Assembly (NCBI RefSeq): GCF_001685485.1 | Contig: NZ_BDEL01000001.1 | Span: forward strand, 2,725,501-2,789,500 | DNA length: 64,000 nucleotides | Reading direction: 5' to 3' | Origin: Formosa haliotis | Lineage (GTDB): Bacteria > Bacteroidota > Bacteroidia > Flavobacteriales > Flavobacteriaceae | Shown here: positions 33,813 through 44,319 of the stretch, one piece after another | Position numbering within the stretch: position 1 is the first letter of the stretch | How the letters are laid out: the number at the start of each line of letters is the position of its first letter | Position numbers and translations under genes: made by a program | Notes under the pieces: generated by a model | What the model was told of the DNA's origin: nothing | Seen by the model: the letters and a program-made list of their open reading frames with translations, nothing else | Database searches by the model: none

Positions 33813-34293
33813 TGCGATTTTATTTTTATTAAGCTTGCTATTTGTTGTGTCATCGTGCGATTCTAATCAGGTGTTCGATGCGTATAAAACTGTACCCGGG
33901 GCTTGGAATAATCAGGATGTTGTTCAGTTTAACTTTACAGTTCCAGACACCACAAATACGTATAATTTATTCGTAAACATCAGGAATAATAGCGAGTACA
34001 AATACAGTAATTTATTTGTCATTGTCGACTTAGAATTTCCACACGGAAAGACTTTAACCGATACTTTAGAATATAAAATGGCGAAACCTAATGGCGAATT
34101 TTTAGGCGAAGGGTTTAGTAGTATCAAAGAAAATAAATTGTGGTATAAAGAAGGGTTCATATTAAATGAATCTGGTAATTATACCGTTAACATACAGCAA
34201 GCCATGAGGGAAAACGGCAAGGTAAATGGCGTAATTAACCTTGATGGCATTACCGATGTTGGCTTCAGAATAGAAAAACCATCAACACATTAA
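33799..34293 (+). CDS. gldH: Gliding motility lipoprotein GldH
   Basis: Lipoprotein of 164 residues needed for gliding in Flavobacterium. The signal peptide (SSAILFLLSLLFVVSSC) ends at a lipobox Cys, and the mature part shows VFDAYKTVPGAWNNQDVVQFNFTVPDT and the GFSSIKENKLWYKEGF segment typical of GldH. The start is placed at ATG 33799, overlapping ricT by 14 bases; a much longer frame begins at 33493 but runs out of frame through the low-complexity tail of ricT. PBP1A begins 4 bases later. This ricT-gldH-PBP1A order is common in Flavobacteriaceae. Confidence 0.93.
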   Translation: MQRSSAILFLLSLLFVVSSCDSNQVFDAYKTVPGAWNNQDVVQFNFTVPDTTNTYNLFVNIRNNSEYKYSNLFVIVDLEFPHGKTLTDTLEYKMAKPNGEFLGEGFSSIKENKLWYKEGFILNESGNYTVNIQQAMRENGKVNGVINLDGITDVGFRIEKPSTH

Positions 34294-34297
34294 TACT

Positions 34298-36613
34298 ATG
34301 GCAAAAAAGAAACAACCCGTTAAAGCCCGAAGCTATTCTAAGTTTATCTTATGGTTTTGGGGACTTTTCTTTGCAGGCGTTCTTGCAGTTGTTTTGCTGT
34401 TTTTATCAGCTTCATTATTTGGTGATTTACCAGATCATACCATTTTAGAAAATCCTAAAACAAATTTAGCTACCGAAATTATTTCTTCTGATGGTAAAAC
34501 TTTGGGTAAATTTTATTTTAACGATAACCGTACTCCTGTGGGGTATGAAGATTTGCCTAAAAATTTAGTCGATGCCTTAATAGCAACCGAAGATGCGCGT
34601 TTTTACGAGCATTCGGGTATTGATGGGCGTGGAACCTTAAGAGCCATTGTAAAAATGGGTAAAGGTGGTGGTGCTAGCACCATTTCGCAACAATTGGCGA
34701 AACAATTATTTCATGGAGAAGGATCTAAAAATATTGTTGAGCGTATTGGGCAAAAAGTAAAAGAATGGATTATTGCCATTCGTTTAGAGCGTCAATACAC
34801 TAAAGAAGAAATTATAGCGCAGTATTTTAATATTTACGATTTTTTAAATAATGCCGATGGAATTAAAAGCGCGGCCAGCATCTATTTTGGTAAACAACCT
34901 AACGAGTTAGATTTGCAGGAATCTGCTATGCTTGTGGGGATGTTTAAAAACTCTGCTCTTTATAACCCAAGAACGAATCCTGAGGGTGTAAAAAACCGTA
35001 GAAATGTGGTCTTGGCACAAATGCAAAAGTACGGTTATATTACAGAGCGAGTTAAAGACTCTGTACAACGAACAGATTTAGCATTAAACTACACTCCAGA
35101 ATCGCACCGTGAAGGAATTGCAACTTACTTTAGAGAGTATTTAAAGAGGTTTATGAAAGATTGGATAGATAAAAATCCAAAAGCAGATGGCACGAAATAC
35201 AATTTGTACAGCGATGGATTAAAGGTGTATACAACAATCGATTCGCGTATGCAAAATTATGCCGAAGAAGCTGTGCAACGACACATGATAAAATTACAGG
35301 CAGAATTCGATCATCAAAACACACTAGAAAGAAATCCAACAACTCCATTTTTAGGATTAGAACAAGCCGAAATAGATGGCCTTATGAATCGTTCTATGCG
35401 TCAATCTGAGCGTTGGAGAAAAATGAAATACGATCTTAAAAAATCGAATGAAGAAATTGTAAAATCGTTTAAGAAGCCAATTCCAATGAGTATTTTTTCT
35501 TGGAAAGGCGAGATCGATACCATAATGACACCTATGGATTCTATGCGGTATTACAAGAAGTTTTTACATCCAGGTATGATGTCTATGGATCCCGAAACAG
35601 GTCATGTTAAAGCATGGGTAGGAGGAATGAACTACAGGCATTTTCAATACGATCACGTAAAACAAGGAAAACGTCAGGTCGGTTCTACCTTTAAACCATT
35701 TGTGTATGCTACGGCTATAGACCAGTTACATTTATCGCCTTGCGATGAGTTTCCAGACGTACCGTACTGTATAGAAAAAGGACGTTGGGGGAATTTAAAA
35801 GATTGGTGTCCTAGTAATTCTGGCGACACTTATGGAGGTTCAAGAACGCTTAAAAATGCCTTAGCCAATTCTGTAAACACGATTACGGCGCGTTTAATGG
35901 ATAAGGTTGGGCCAGCGCATGTTATAGAAATGGCGCATAAATTAGGTGTAACTACACAAATTCCAGAAGTGCCTTCTATCGCACTCGGAACCGTAGATTT
36001 AAGTGTGTTCGAAATGGTTGCAGCCTATGCCACATTTGCCAATCAAGGTGTGTATACAGAACCCGTGATGGTTACGAGTATAGAAGATAAAAACAATACT
36101 ATTTTATACCAGTTTACTCCAAAAACTAAAGATGTTTTAAGTGAAGAGGTGGCCTATGTAACCGTAAAACTTTTAGAAGGGGTTACAGAAGGCGGATCGG
36201 GAACACGTTTAAGAACGCAAGGTTACGAAAAGTGGCGTGCAGAATATCGTGAAATTATTACTGGCTATCCATACGAATTTAAAAATCCGATTGCTGGAAA
36301 AACGGGAACAACGCAAAACCAAAGTGATGGTTGGTTTATGGGTATGGTACCTAATCTTGTAACGGGAGTTTGGGTTGGAGCCGAAGATCGTGCTACGCAT
36401 TTTAAAACCATTACTTATGGTCAAGGAGCGTCTATGGCGCTTCCTATTTGGGGGATGTATATGAAGAGTTGTTATGCCGATGAAGAATTAAATATTTCGA
36501 CAGCAGATTTTAAAGCTCCAGAAGAATTAACGATTCGTGTTGACTGTTCTGAAGAGATAGAAACCGAAGATGGTACACCAAAAGAAGATGTGCCTAGTGA
36601 TTTAGATTTTTAG
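34298..36613 (+). CDS. Class A penicillin-binding protein (PBP1A type)
   Basis: Bifunctional peptidoglycan synthase of 771 residues in the inner membrane, polymerising glycan and cross-linking stem peptides. One transmembrane helix (about 16-40) precedes the glycosyltransferase domain (TEDARFYEHSGIDGRG with the catalytic Glu, ASTISQQLAKQLF). The transpeptidase domain contains SxxK as STFKPF, SVN as NSVN, and KTGTTQ. The C-terminus is acidic. It is the last gene of the ricT-gldH group; 304 bases without a gene follow. Confidence 0.95.
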   Translation: MAKKKQPVKARSYSKFILWFWGLFFAGVLAVVLLFLSASLFGDLPDHTILENPKTNLATEIISSDGKTLGKFYFNDNRTPVGYEDLPKNLVDALIATEDARFYEHSGIDGRGTLRAIVKMGKGGGASTISQQLAKQLFHGEGSKNIVERIGQKVKEWIIAIRLERQYTKEEIIAQYFNIYDFLNNADGIKSAASIYFGKQPNELDLQESAMLVGMFKNSALYNPRTNPEGVKNRRNVVLAQMQKYGYITERVKDSVQRTDLALNYTPESHREGIATYFREYLKRFMKDWIDKNPKADGTKYNLYSDGLKVYTTIDSRMQNYAEEAVQRHMIKLQAEFDHQNTLERNPTTPFLGLEQAEIDGLMNRSMRQSERWRKMKYDLKKSNEEIVKSFKKPIPMSIFSWKGEIDTIMTPMDSMRYYKKFLHPGMMSMDPETGHVKAWVGGMNYRHFQYDHVKQGKRQVGSTFKPFVYATAIDQLHLSPCDEFPDVPYCIEKGRWGNLKDWCPSNSGDTYGGSRTLKNALANSVNTITARLMDKVGPAHVIEMAHKLGVTTQIPEVPSIALGTVDLSVFEMVAAYATFANQGVYTEPVMVTSIEDKNNTILYQFTPKTKDVLSEEVAYVTVKLLEGVTEGGSGTRLRTQGYEKWRAEYREIITGYPYEFKNPIAGKTGTTQNQSDGWFMGMVPNLVTGVWVGAEDRATHFKTITYGQGASMALPIWGMYMKSCYADEELNISTADFKAPEELTIRVDCSEEIETEDGTPKEDVPSDLDF

Positions 36614-36917
36614 ATTTTAGTCTCAGAGTTTTTAGTTTTATCTTTTCATGAATTGCTCGTGAGCTTGAATTTGGTTCAGGTTCACATTTGAGTGCGTTTT
36701 TTAGTGTTCTCCAATCAGCTCATTACTACTTTAAAAACTTGCAATATTTCTTAATTCTTCCATGAATTACGGTTTTTCCGTAATTGAAAATTGAAAAATT
36801 TCATGTTTTCGACGAACTACATGATTCTGAGTTTTTTAAATTCTAATAATTATTATAAGTTTTCTATTTTTATAGAATTGTAAGTGAATTCTTTAATATA
36901 GGCTTCTGCTGTTAATC
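36614..36917. other. Intergenic region after the PBP1A gene
   Basis: About 304 AT-rich bases. I see one perfect hairpin, AATTACGG-TTTTT-CCGTAATT (36765-36785), without an adjacent T-run, and no coding region or recognisable promoter box for the downstream GLPGLI gene. Confidence 0.55.
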
Positions 36918-37643
36918 ATGAAAAAAAACATAAGCACTTTTATTTTATCCTTTTGTTTCACAGCTCTAGTAGCCCAAAATCCGGTTACCGAAGTCACGTA
37001 TAAAACGGTTTTAAACTTCGCTAATCTATCCGAAAGAATGACCGATAAATATTCTAAATCAGAATTAAATACCATTGCAGAAGCTCGTTCGGGTTACGAT
37101 GCGTTTAACTATACACTCTTGTTTAATAACGAGGAGTCACTTTTTTGGTTAAACCCTTTAGAAGTTGGTATGGAGTCTGAAGGTGGAGATAACGATCTCA
37201 TTGTATTGTATAATCGGGAAAAAGCCACTAAATATTATAGGAATTTAAATGAAAAAGTATGGTTAGAAAATTTTATGAGTTCTGGAGATGGCTTATTACT
37301 TATAAGCAATACAGATTAAACCGTGGAATGGGATATTACAACTGAAACTAAGAAGATAGGGGAATATACTTGCTATAAAGCGAATCTAACCACAGGGAAA
37401 GTTGCTTTAGGTTACAGTGAAACTTCGCCGGACATTTCGGTATGGTTTACACCAGAAATAGCCGTGTCCTTTGGGCCTAAGAGTTTTAGAGATTTACCTG
37501 GTTTAATTCTAGAAGCAAGTGTAGGCCCTAGAGCGTATTATGCAACCATTATAAAATTTAATGTAGATAAACCTATAAATAGGTTGTCTGAAGGTAAGCC
37601 AATAACCAGAGAAGCATTACGAGCTAATCGGGCCAAGTTTTAA
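36918..37643 (+). pseudogene. GLPGLI-family protein, in-frame stop
   Basis: Secreted protein family of unknown function found next to receptor-like proteins in Bacteroidota. The N-terminus is a signal peptide (FILSFCFTALVAQ). The first half ends in SNTD* at 37317-37319 and the second half continues in the same frame with TVEWDITTETKKIGEYTCYKA, DISVWFTPEI and FRDLPGLILEA (the GLPGLI signature, here DLPGLIL). A single TAA between them breaks the gene; as one reading frame it has 242 codons. The TAA is one base from Lys AAA and the context is compatible with Lys. It is followed 24 bases later by a receptor-like gene that is also broken. Confidence 0.8.
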
Positions 37644-37667
37644 TGTTTTTAAATTTCCCTTAGCTCC

Positions 37668-40355
37668 TTGATAACCTACAAAACCTACCTATTTAGTTTT
37701 CTTCTTTTTTTTACTATAGCTACGGCTATGGCACAACAAAGTACTTTAAGTGGTACGGTAAAAGATAGTTTACAAATTCCTTTAGAGTATGCCAATATCT
37801 TGGCGGTGCCAGACTCCAGTTCTAGTAAGGTTAGGTTTTCTATTACAGATAAAACGGGTTTTTATAAGATAGATTTAGATCGAGGTATAACGTACTCTAT
37901 TACAGTAAGCCATTTGGGGCATGTTCCTCAATATGCTCAAGTAACAACGGTAGATGTAAAATATGTACGAGACTTTAGCATGCCAGTTCAAACCAGTCAG
38001 TTAGATCAAGTAGATATCGCCTATACACCTCCAATATCTATAAAAAGCGATACTATAAGCTATAGAATTGATACCTTCGTAACAGGGGAAGAACGTAAAT
38101 TACGTGATGTTTTAAAAAAATTACCAGGAGTAGAAGTAGATCGCGATGGCAATGTTACGGCCAATGGTAAACGGGTGTCTAAAGTACTTGTAGAAGATAA
38201 AACCTTTTTTACTGGCAACAGCAAGTTAGCGGTTAATAATATACCCGCCGATGCCATAGCTCGTGTAGATTTATTAGATAATTATACCGATGTTGCTATG
38301 CTTAAAAATTTACAGAATAGTGAAGTTTTGGCGATGAACATTAAATTGAAAGCAGATAAAAAACAATTTTGGTTTGGAGATCTCGAGGCAGGAGGTGGAA
38401 TAAAAGATCGCTATGTGGTGCATCCTACCTTGTTTTATTACAGTCCAGAGTCTACATTTAACTTTATTGGCGATTTAAATAATACTGGAGTTAAAAGTTT
38501 TACGTTTAGAGATTATATCGATTTTGAAGGCGGGTATTCTAAATTAAAAAAGCAATCTGGTAGTTACAGTAAACTTTCTAATGATGCCTTTTCTAGATAT
38601 TTGAAAAACGAAGACTATAAAGCGCATACCAATCAATTTGGTGCTCTAAATGTAAGGCGTTCCTTAAGTTCGGTAACAGATCTTACGGCTTATGTTATTG
38701 TAAATAATGCGACTTCAGAAACCGAAAGAAATACAACCAATGCGTATTTAGATAATGACACGCCTTTTACAGAATATCGCGTCAACACAAATCAGTTGCA
38801 AACATTTTCTACCCTTGGTAAAATCACCTTAGATTACGACCCTAGTTCTCAGGAAGATTTGGCGCTTTCAAGCTTGTTTAAATTGGCACATAGTTCTAAT
38901 ACAGGACAAATTAATACGAATAGTATTTATGATAGTAATACAATTAGATCGGAGTCAAGTTTAGATCAAGTGCATCTTAATTTAGATCTACGTTATACCA
39001 GAAAACTATCTAGCAGTCATACTGCAACTTTAGAAGCAGACTACAGTTTTCAAAACGATAAACCACTTACAGAGTGGCGTACAGATGAAGAAATTTTACA
39101 AGGGTTAATTCCGTTACAAACAGATTCTGTTTATAATATTCTTCAGACTAAAAAGATGAATATTCACACGGCTAATGCAGTTGTAAAAGATTATTGGGTT
39201 CTAAATAAAAACAATCATATTTATACCACCTTAGGGAGTCAGTTAGCGTTTAACGATTTATATACTAACGATAGTCAATTGTTAAGTAACGGAGGGCTAA
39301 ATGATTTTCAAACTTCCGGATTTGGAAACGATTTTACCTATCAGTTTATCGATAATTTTATTGGGTTGGAGCATAAGTTTCAGTTAGGAAAAGCCACCTT
39401 TAAACCTGGAGTTTTTTATCATTTTTATTACTGGAATACAAGTCAATATAAGCAAGCAACAACACGACGTACTAATGTGCTCCTACCTCAATTTAATACC
39501 GAAATTAAATTTAGCAATGGGAGTAGTTTAGAGTTAGATTACAGTTTAAATGCTCAATTTCCAAATGTAGAACAATTGGCTAGTCGGTATGTGTTAACCA
39601 ATTTTAATAGCGTCTTTAAAGGAAACGACCATTTAGGTCATGAGTTATACCATAGGGTTGGTTTAACGTTTTTAAAGTTTAGTGTTATAAAAGGACTAAA
39701 TTATTATGTATCTGCATCGTATAATAAGAAAGAAAAACAATTTAAAAATGTAACGCAGTTAGAGGGTTTAGAAAGTGTGAATACCACCATACTTTTTGAT
39801 AGGCCAGAAGATAGTTGGAATGTTTACGGAAACATCGCTAAACGTATAAAGCGACTGCAGTTTAAATTAGTTGGTCATTTTAATTATAGTAATTTTTATC
39901 AGTTGCTAAATGCCGAAATCAATAAAAACAGTTCTAGAACGATTATGGCTAAAGCTAGTTTGAGCACACATTTTACATCCTGGCCCAATATAGAAGTGGG
40001 GTATTCAAAAAATATAAGTTTGTATTAGGCCATAGGCAGACATACAACGTTTAATAGAGATGCCCTTTTTACGGCTCTAGAATATGATTTCTTAAAAGCT
40101 TTTATATTTAAATTCGATTACGAATTAGACACGTTTCAGAATAAAGATGAAGATGTTTATAATACCTTCGATAATGCCAATGCTTCTCTGTTTTATCAGA
40201 AAGAACATAGTCCTTGGGGTTTCGAAATAGCGGCTAGAAATATATTCAATACCACATTTAATCAGCAAAATTATTTTTCTAATTATTTAATTAGCGACAC
40301 CAAAATCTACGTGCTGCCTAGGATGTTACTTTTTAAAGTGATTTATAAACTCTAA
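37668..40355 (+). pseudogene. Carboxypeptidase-regulatory-like outer-membrane receptor, in-frame stop
   Basis: Outer-membrane beta-barrel protein of TonB-receptor type. Signal peptide (LLFFTIATAMAQ), carboxypeptidase-regulatory-like domain (SGTVKDSLQIPLEYANI…LGHVPQ), a plug-like region (KLPGVEVDRDGNVTANGKRVSKVLVED) and a long barrel. A TAG at 40026-40028 interrupts the barrel; the frame continues (AIGRHTTFNRDALF…) to a proper barrel end, LLFKVIYKL, at 40355. Total 895 codons before the final stop. Start is TTG at 37668, since no in-frame ATG exists before the signal peptide. It pairs with the preceding GLPGLI gene. Without the last about 110 residues the barrel would probably not fold. Confidence 0.8.
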
Positions 40356-40485
40356 TTACGTCATTTTAAATCTTCAAATTGGTTGTTGGCCTACTTACCA
40401 CTTCTATACATTGATTAATTATTACAATATTTAAAAAAGGCCTTTTTATTTCGTATTTTTAGGTTGAAATAAAACGCATATCGTT

Positions 40486-41178
40486 ATGATAAATAAAGAG
40501 GTTTCAGGTGTTACAGTGGCTTTAGAAGGTGTTTCAGACCAAATGACTTTTATGTTGGGTGGTTTTGGTTTGTGTGGGATACCAGAAAATGCAATTTCCG
40601 AACTCGTAAAACGCAATGTAAAGAGATTAACCTGTATTTCTAATAATGCTGGTGTAGACGATTTTGGTTTGGGTTTATTGCTTCAGAAAAAGCAAATCAA
40701 AAAAATGATATCATCCTATGTTGGCGAGAATGACGAATTTGAACGCCAAATGTTAAGTGGCGAATTAGATGTAGAGCTTATTCCGCAAGGAACTTTGGCA
40801 GAACGGTGTCGGGCAGCTCAGGCTGGATTTCCTGCTATTTATACACCTGCTGGTTACGGTACCGAGGTTGCTGAAGGGAAAGAAACCCGAGAATTCGATG
40901 GCAAAATGTATGTGTTAGAACATGCTTTTAAAGCCGATTTCGCTTTTGTAAAAGCATGGAAAGGAGACGTCGCGGGAAACCTTATTTTTAAAGGCACGGC
41001 CAGAAATTTTAATCCAGTTATGTGTGGCGCTGCAAAAATTACGGTCGCTGAGGTTGAAGAACTAGTACCTGCTGGAAGCCTAGACCCAAATCAAATTCAT
41101 ATACCAGGTATTTTCGTTCAGCGTATTTTTCAAGGTAAAGATTATGAAAAACGGATAGAGCAGAAAACTGTAAGATAA
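40486..41178 (+). CDS. scoA: Succinyl-CoA:3-ketoacid CoA-transferase subunit A
   Basis: Subunit A (230 residues) of the CoA transferase that moves CoA between succinyl-CoA and acetoacetate. The family motif [15 protein letters not shown] is at the N-terminus, with [20 protein letters not shown] and [21 protein letters not shown] segments following. Length is normal. Subunit B lies 523 bases downstream rather than directly adjacent because a four-helix-bundle gene lies between them. It probably serves ketone-body or acetoacetate metabolism. Confidence 0.93.
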   Translation: MINKEVSGVTVALEGVSDQMTFMLGGFGLCGIPENAISELVKRNVKRLTCISNNAGVDDFGLGLLLQKKQIKKMISSYVGENDEFERQMLSGELDVELIPQGTLAERCRAAQAGFPAIYTPAGYGTEVAEGKETREFDGKMYVLEHAFKADFAFVKAWKGDVAGNLIFKGTARNFNPVMCGAAKITVAEVEELVPAGSLDPNQIHIPGIFVQRIFQGKDYEKRIEQKTVR

Positions 41179-41204
41179 TGTAATAATTCTGTGAATGTAT
41201 CAAT
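41176..41204. repeat. Left inverted repeat beside the four-helix-bundle gene
   Basis: Contains TAATGTAATAAT and TGTATCAAT, separated by 9 bases. The reverse complement of 41661-41680 is the same two blocks joined. It begins inside the scoA stop codon. Confidence 0.5.
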
Positions 41205-41226
41205 TTAGCAATGGGATAACTTTTAG

Positions 41227-41583
41227 ATGCTAGAACGAAAACCAAATATCATTTTAGAAAAATCAATTGCTTTTGCACTGTTGGTTATTACCTATTGCGA
41301 GAAATTAGAAACTAACAAGAAATATGTTATTGCTAATCAGTTATTAAAATCGGGGACAAGTATCGGGGCTTCTATTCATGAAGCACAAAATGCAGAAAGT
41401 AAGGCAGATTTTATTCATAAACTAAAGATAGCGGCTAAGGAATTAGAAGAAACTAAGTATTGGATTATGTTGTATGAACACTCCGAAAATTATGAAAACC
41501 CAAAAGAATTAAAGGAGCGAGTTAATGAATTGGGATTGATATTATATAAAATTTTGAGTACAAGTTATAAAAGTAAGAAATAG
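41227..41583 (+). CDS. Four-helix-bundle protein (23S rRNA intervening-sequence/S23 family)
   Basis: Protein of 118 residues. The helices are clear: EKSIAFALLVITYCEKLE, ANQLLKSGTSIGASIHEAQNAESKADFIHKLKIAAKELEETKYWIMLY and the C-terminal NELGLILYKILSTSY. The motif GTSIGASIHEA is the hallmark of the family first found in intervening sequences of 23S rRNA; the role of free-standing members is unknown. Here the gene splits scoA from scoB and is flanked by inverted repeats, which suggests insertion of a small cassette. Codon use and base composition do not obviously differ from its neighbours. Confidence 0.88.
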   Translation: MLERKPNIILEKSIAFALLVITYCEKLETNKKYVIANQLLKSGTSIGASIHEAQNAESKADFIHKLKIAAKELEETKYWIMLYEHSENYENPKELKERVNELGLILYKILSTSYKSKK

Positions 41584-41660
41584 CACTCTTTTCATGAGTG
41601 AGTATTAAAACATTGGAATATTAATTAATGGATATATTGATTAGGGTTCCAATAGTAAGT

Positions 41661-41680
41661 ATTGATACATTATTACATTA
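41661..41680. repeat. Right inverted repeat beside the four-helix-bundle gene
   Basis: ATTGATACATTATTACATTA, the reverse complement of the two blocks at 41176-41204. The sequence after it repeats ATTATTACATTA once more (to 41695), so the region also has short direct repeats just before scoB. Confidence 0.5.
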
Positions 41681-41701
41681 ATTAATTATTACATTAAGAT
41701 T

Positions 41702-42355
41702 ATGTTAGACAAAACAGGAATTGCAAAACGTATAGCACAGGAAGTTAAGGATGGATACTATGTGAATTTAGGTATAGGCATTCCAACTTTGGTGGCGAAC
41801 TATGTGCGAGAGGATATAGAAGTAGAATTTCAGAGTGAGAATGGGGTGCTTGGCATGGGACCATTTCCTTTTGATGGGGAAGAAGATGCCGATATAATTA
41901 ACGCCGGAAAACAAACCATCACCACTTTACCTGGAGCCAGTTTTTTTGATTCGGCAACCAGTTTTGGGATGATTCGTGGGAAGCATGTGGATTTAACCAT
42001 TTTAGGAGCGATGGAGGTTGCGGAAAATGGTGATATTGCCAATTGGAAAATTCCGGGAAAAATGGTTAAAGGTATGGGCGGTGCCATGGATTTGGTAGCC
42101 AGTGCCGAAAATATAATTGTTGCCATGATGCATACCAATAAAGCTGGGGATTCAAAACTTTTAAAACGCTGCAGTTTACCGCTTACTGGCGTTGGTTGCG
42201 TAAAGAAAATTGTGACCAACTTGGCCGTATTAGAAGTGACAGCTAACGGATTTAAATTATTAGAACGTGCACCAGGAATATCTGTAGATGCTATTAAAAA
42301 TGCAACCGAAGGGATTTTAATCGTCGAGGGGGAAATACCAGAAATGAAAGTTTAA
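41702..42355 (+). CDS. scoB: Succinyl-CoA:3-ketoacid CoA-transferase subunit B
   Basis: Subunit B (217 residues) of the CoA transferase. The N-terminus shows YYVNLGIGIPTLVANYV and the catalytic-glutamate motif QSENGVLGMGP, with GMIRGKHVDLTILGAMEV and GKMVKGMGGAMDLVASAE following. Length is normal. It is co-directional with scoA, but the insertion of the four-helix-bundle gene and its repeats leaves a 118-base leader, so balanced expression of the two subunits may be changed. Confidence 0.93.
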   Translation: MLDKTGIAKRIAQEVKDGYYVNLGIGIPTLVANYVREDIEVEFQSENGVLGMGPFPFDGEEDADIINAGKQTITTLPGASFFDSATSFGMIRGKHVDLTILGAMEVAENGDIANWKIPGKMVKGMGGAMDLVASAENIIVAMMHTNKAGDSKLLKRCSLPLTGVGCVKKIVTNLAVLEVTANGFKLLERAPGISVDAIKNATEGILIVEGEIPEMKV

Positions 42356-42519
42356 ATAATGCTGAATTTTTGGAGTAATAACTGTTAAATGTTAAAAAAT
42401 TATGCATTTCATCGAATATATGTTGCTTTTTAACGATAAATGAAAAATAATTTACATCTTTATAATCCCCAGAAATACTAATACAAATAGATCCCAAATC
42501 TACCAAAAACTAATAGCTT

Positions 42520-42648
42520 ATGAATGTAACGTCAAATCTACCTGAAGAACCTAACTATTCCGAAAGTAAGTTCTACGTGGTTTATGATAACACTGTAGAG
42601 TTTATTAAAAATTTAGTGTATTTAGTTAAAAAAGTATTCATGTTATAA
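42520..42648 (+). CDS. Possible small protein of 42 residues
   Basis: Open frame of 42 codons (starts MNVTSNLPEE, ends [10 protein letters not shown]). The end of the frame overlaps the stop of the convergent ABC transporter gene by 6 bases. The mixture of acidic N-terminus and hydrophobic/basic C-terminus is compatible with a small membrane-associated peptide. No family is recognised and no promoter box is obvious, so it may be chance. Confidence 0.3.
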   Translation: MNVTSNLPEEPNYSESKFYVVYDNTVEFIKNLVYLVKKVFML

Positions 42649-44319
42649 TCCTTTAGGTATAGCTTGAATTAATTTTTTAGTGTAATCCTGATGCGGGTTG
42701 TTATATACAATATCCGCATCGTTTTTTTCTACAATCTCCCCTTTATTCATCACAATTAATTGGTCCGACATATATTTTACAACGGCAAGGTCGTGAGAGA
42801 TAAATATGTAAGTGAATCCAAAATTGTCTTTCAATTCATTTAACAGATTTAAAACTTGGGCTTGTACCGAAATATCTAGTGCCGAAACCGATTCGTCGCA
42901 CACGATTAATTTGGGTTGAAGTGCAATGGTTCGTGCTATACCAATACGCTGACGTTGTCCGCCAGAAAATTCGTGCGGATACCGGTTAAAATAGACTTCA
43001 GATAAACCTACACGGTTTAAAATATCGATAGTTTTAGCACGACGCTCCTCCTTGTTTTTATATAATTTATGCACGGTCATCGGTTCCATAATAGCTTCGC
43101 CAACTGTTAATCTTGGGTTGAGAGAGGCGTAAGGATCCTGAAAAATGATTTGAATGTCTTTTCTAAGCGCTCTCATCGCTTTTTTAGAGAGATTAGTAAT
43201 ATCGGTCCCTTTATAAATAATCGTTCCTGCAGTGGCTTTATCGAGCTGTAAAATGGCGTTTCCTAAGGTCGATTTTCCGCAACCCGATTCCCCTACTAAT
43301 CCTAAGGTTTCACCTTCGTAAATTTTAAAACTGACATTGTTTACGGCTTTAAAGGTTTCGGTTTTACCAAACCAACCCGATTTAGACATGTACTCCTTTT
43401 CTAAATTTTTAACTTCCAGTAAAGGTGGCTGACTGTACAATGCCTTGTGCGCCATTTTCCGATCTTCTGGTGTAATAATTATTTCAGAAAAACTTTGGGT
43501 TAAATAGTCGTCTATGGTAGGAAGTGTTTTTAAGCGGACGTCCAATGATGGCCGAGAATTAATTAAGGCTTTGGTATAATTATGTTTAGGATGATTAAAA
43601 ATACTAGCTACATCGGCTTGTTCAACAATATCACCTTTGTACATGACGAGCACGCGATGGGCAATTTCAGAAATTAAAGCCAAATCGTGAGTAATAAAAA
43701 TGATACTCATTTTGGTTTTAGCTTGAAGTTCCTTTAAAAGTGAAATAATTTCTTTTTGAACAGTAACATCTAAGGCCGTAGTGGGTTCGTCGGCAATTAA
43801 AATATCGGGTTCGCAGGCAATAGCCATAGCAATCATAACCCGCTGTTTTTGTCCGCCCGAAATTTCATGCGGATAGGCGTTATACACCCTTTCTGGTTGT
43901 GGTAATTTTACCTGTTCGAATAAGTCTAAGACCTTTTTTTTAATTTCAGATTTCGAGCTAGAGGTGTGTTGCATAAGAATTTCTTCTACTTGAACACCAC
44001 AGCGCATAGACGGATTTAAAGAACTCATAGGTTCTTGAAAAATCATTGCTATGTTATTCCCTCGAATATTTTGAAATGTTTTTTGAGAAATTTGGGTGAG
44101 ATCTAAATTATTAAAATGAATTGCGCCTGAAACTGTAGAAATCCCTTTGGGTAAAAGTCCCAAAATAGCTAGTGATGACACCGATTTTCCAGAGCCCGAT
44201 TCTCCAACAATTCCTAAAATTTCGTTAGGATTAAGATGGTAGGAGATTCCGTGAATAACTTCGTTTCCGTTAAAAGCTACGTTTAAATTTTCTATGTGTA
44301 ATACCGGAGTTTCAGTCAT
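42643..44319 (-). CDS. Oligopeptide ABC transporter, fused double ATPase
   Basis: Protein of 558 residues with two complete ABC ATPase domains, equivalent to DppD and DppF fused. First half: Walker A GESGSGKS, signature [11 protein letters not shown], Walker [13 protein letters not shown]. Second half: Walker A GESGCGKS, signature [11 protein letters not shown], Walker [13 protein letters not shown]. The linker carries the oligopeptide-transporter C-terminal region ([12 protein letters not shown]). It would power peptide or nickel uptake; the permeases and binding protein are not adjacent, so the partners must be elsewhere. The exonuclease gene ends directly upstream of its start. Confidence 0.93.
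   Translation of the reverse strand: MTETPVLHIENLNVAFNGNEVIHGISYHLNPNEILGIVGESGSGKSVSSLAILGLLPKGISTVSGAIHFNNLDLTQISQKTFQNIRGNNIAMIFQEPMSSLNPSMRCGVQVEEILMQHTSSSKSEIKKKVLDLFEQVKLPQPERVYNAYPHEISGGQKQRVMIAMAIACEPDILIADEPTTALDVTVQKEIISLLKELQAKTKMSIIFITHDLALISEIAHRVLVMYKGDIVEQADVASIFNHPKHNYTKALINSRPSLDVRLKTLPTIDDYLTQSFSEIIITPEDRKMAHKALYSQPPLLEVKNLEKEYMSKSGWFGKTETFKAVNNVSFKIYEGETLGLVGESGCGKSTLGNAILQLDKATAGTIIYKGTDITNLSKKAMRALRKDIQIIFQDPYASLNPRLTVGEAIMEPMTVHKLYKNKEERRAKTIDILNRVGLSEVYFNRYPHEFSGGQRQRIGIARTIALQPKLIVCDESVSALDISVQAQVLNLLNELKDNFGFTYIFISHDLAVVKYMSDQLIVMNKGEIVEKNDADIVYNNPHQDYTKKLIQAIPKGL

Noticed and set aside
36918..40355. Stop-codon reassignment to explain the internal stops
   Set aside because: TAA, TAG and TGA are all used as normal stops in the surrounding intact genes.
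41227..41583. Intervening sequence in a 23S rRNA gene
   Set aside because: The four-helix-bundle gene is typical of such inserts, but there is no rRNA sequence here; it lies between scoA and scoB.
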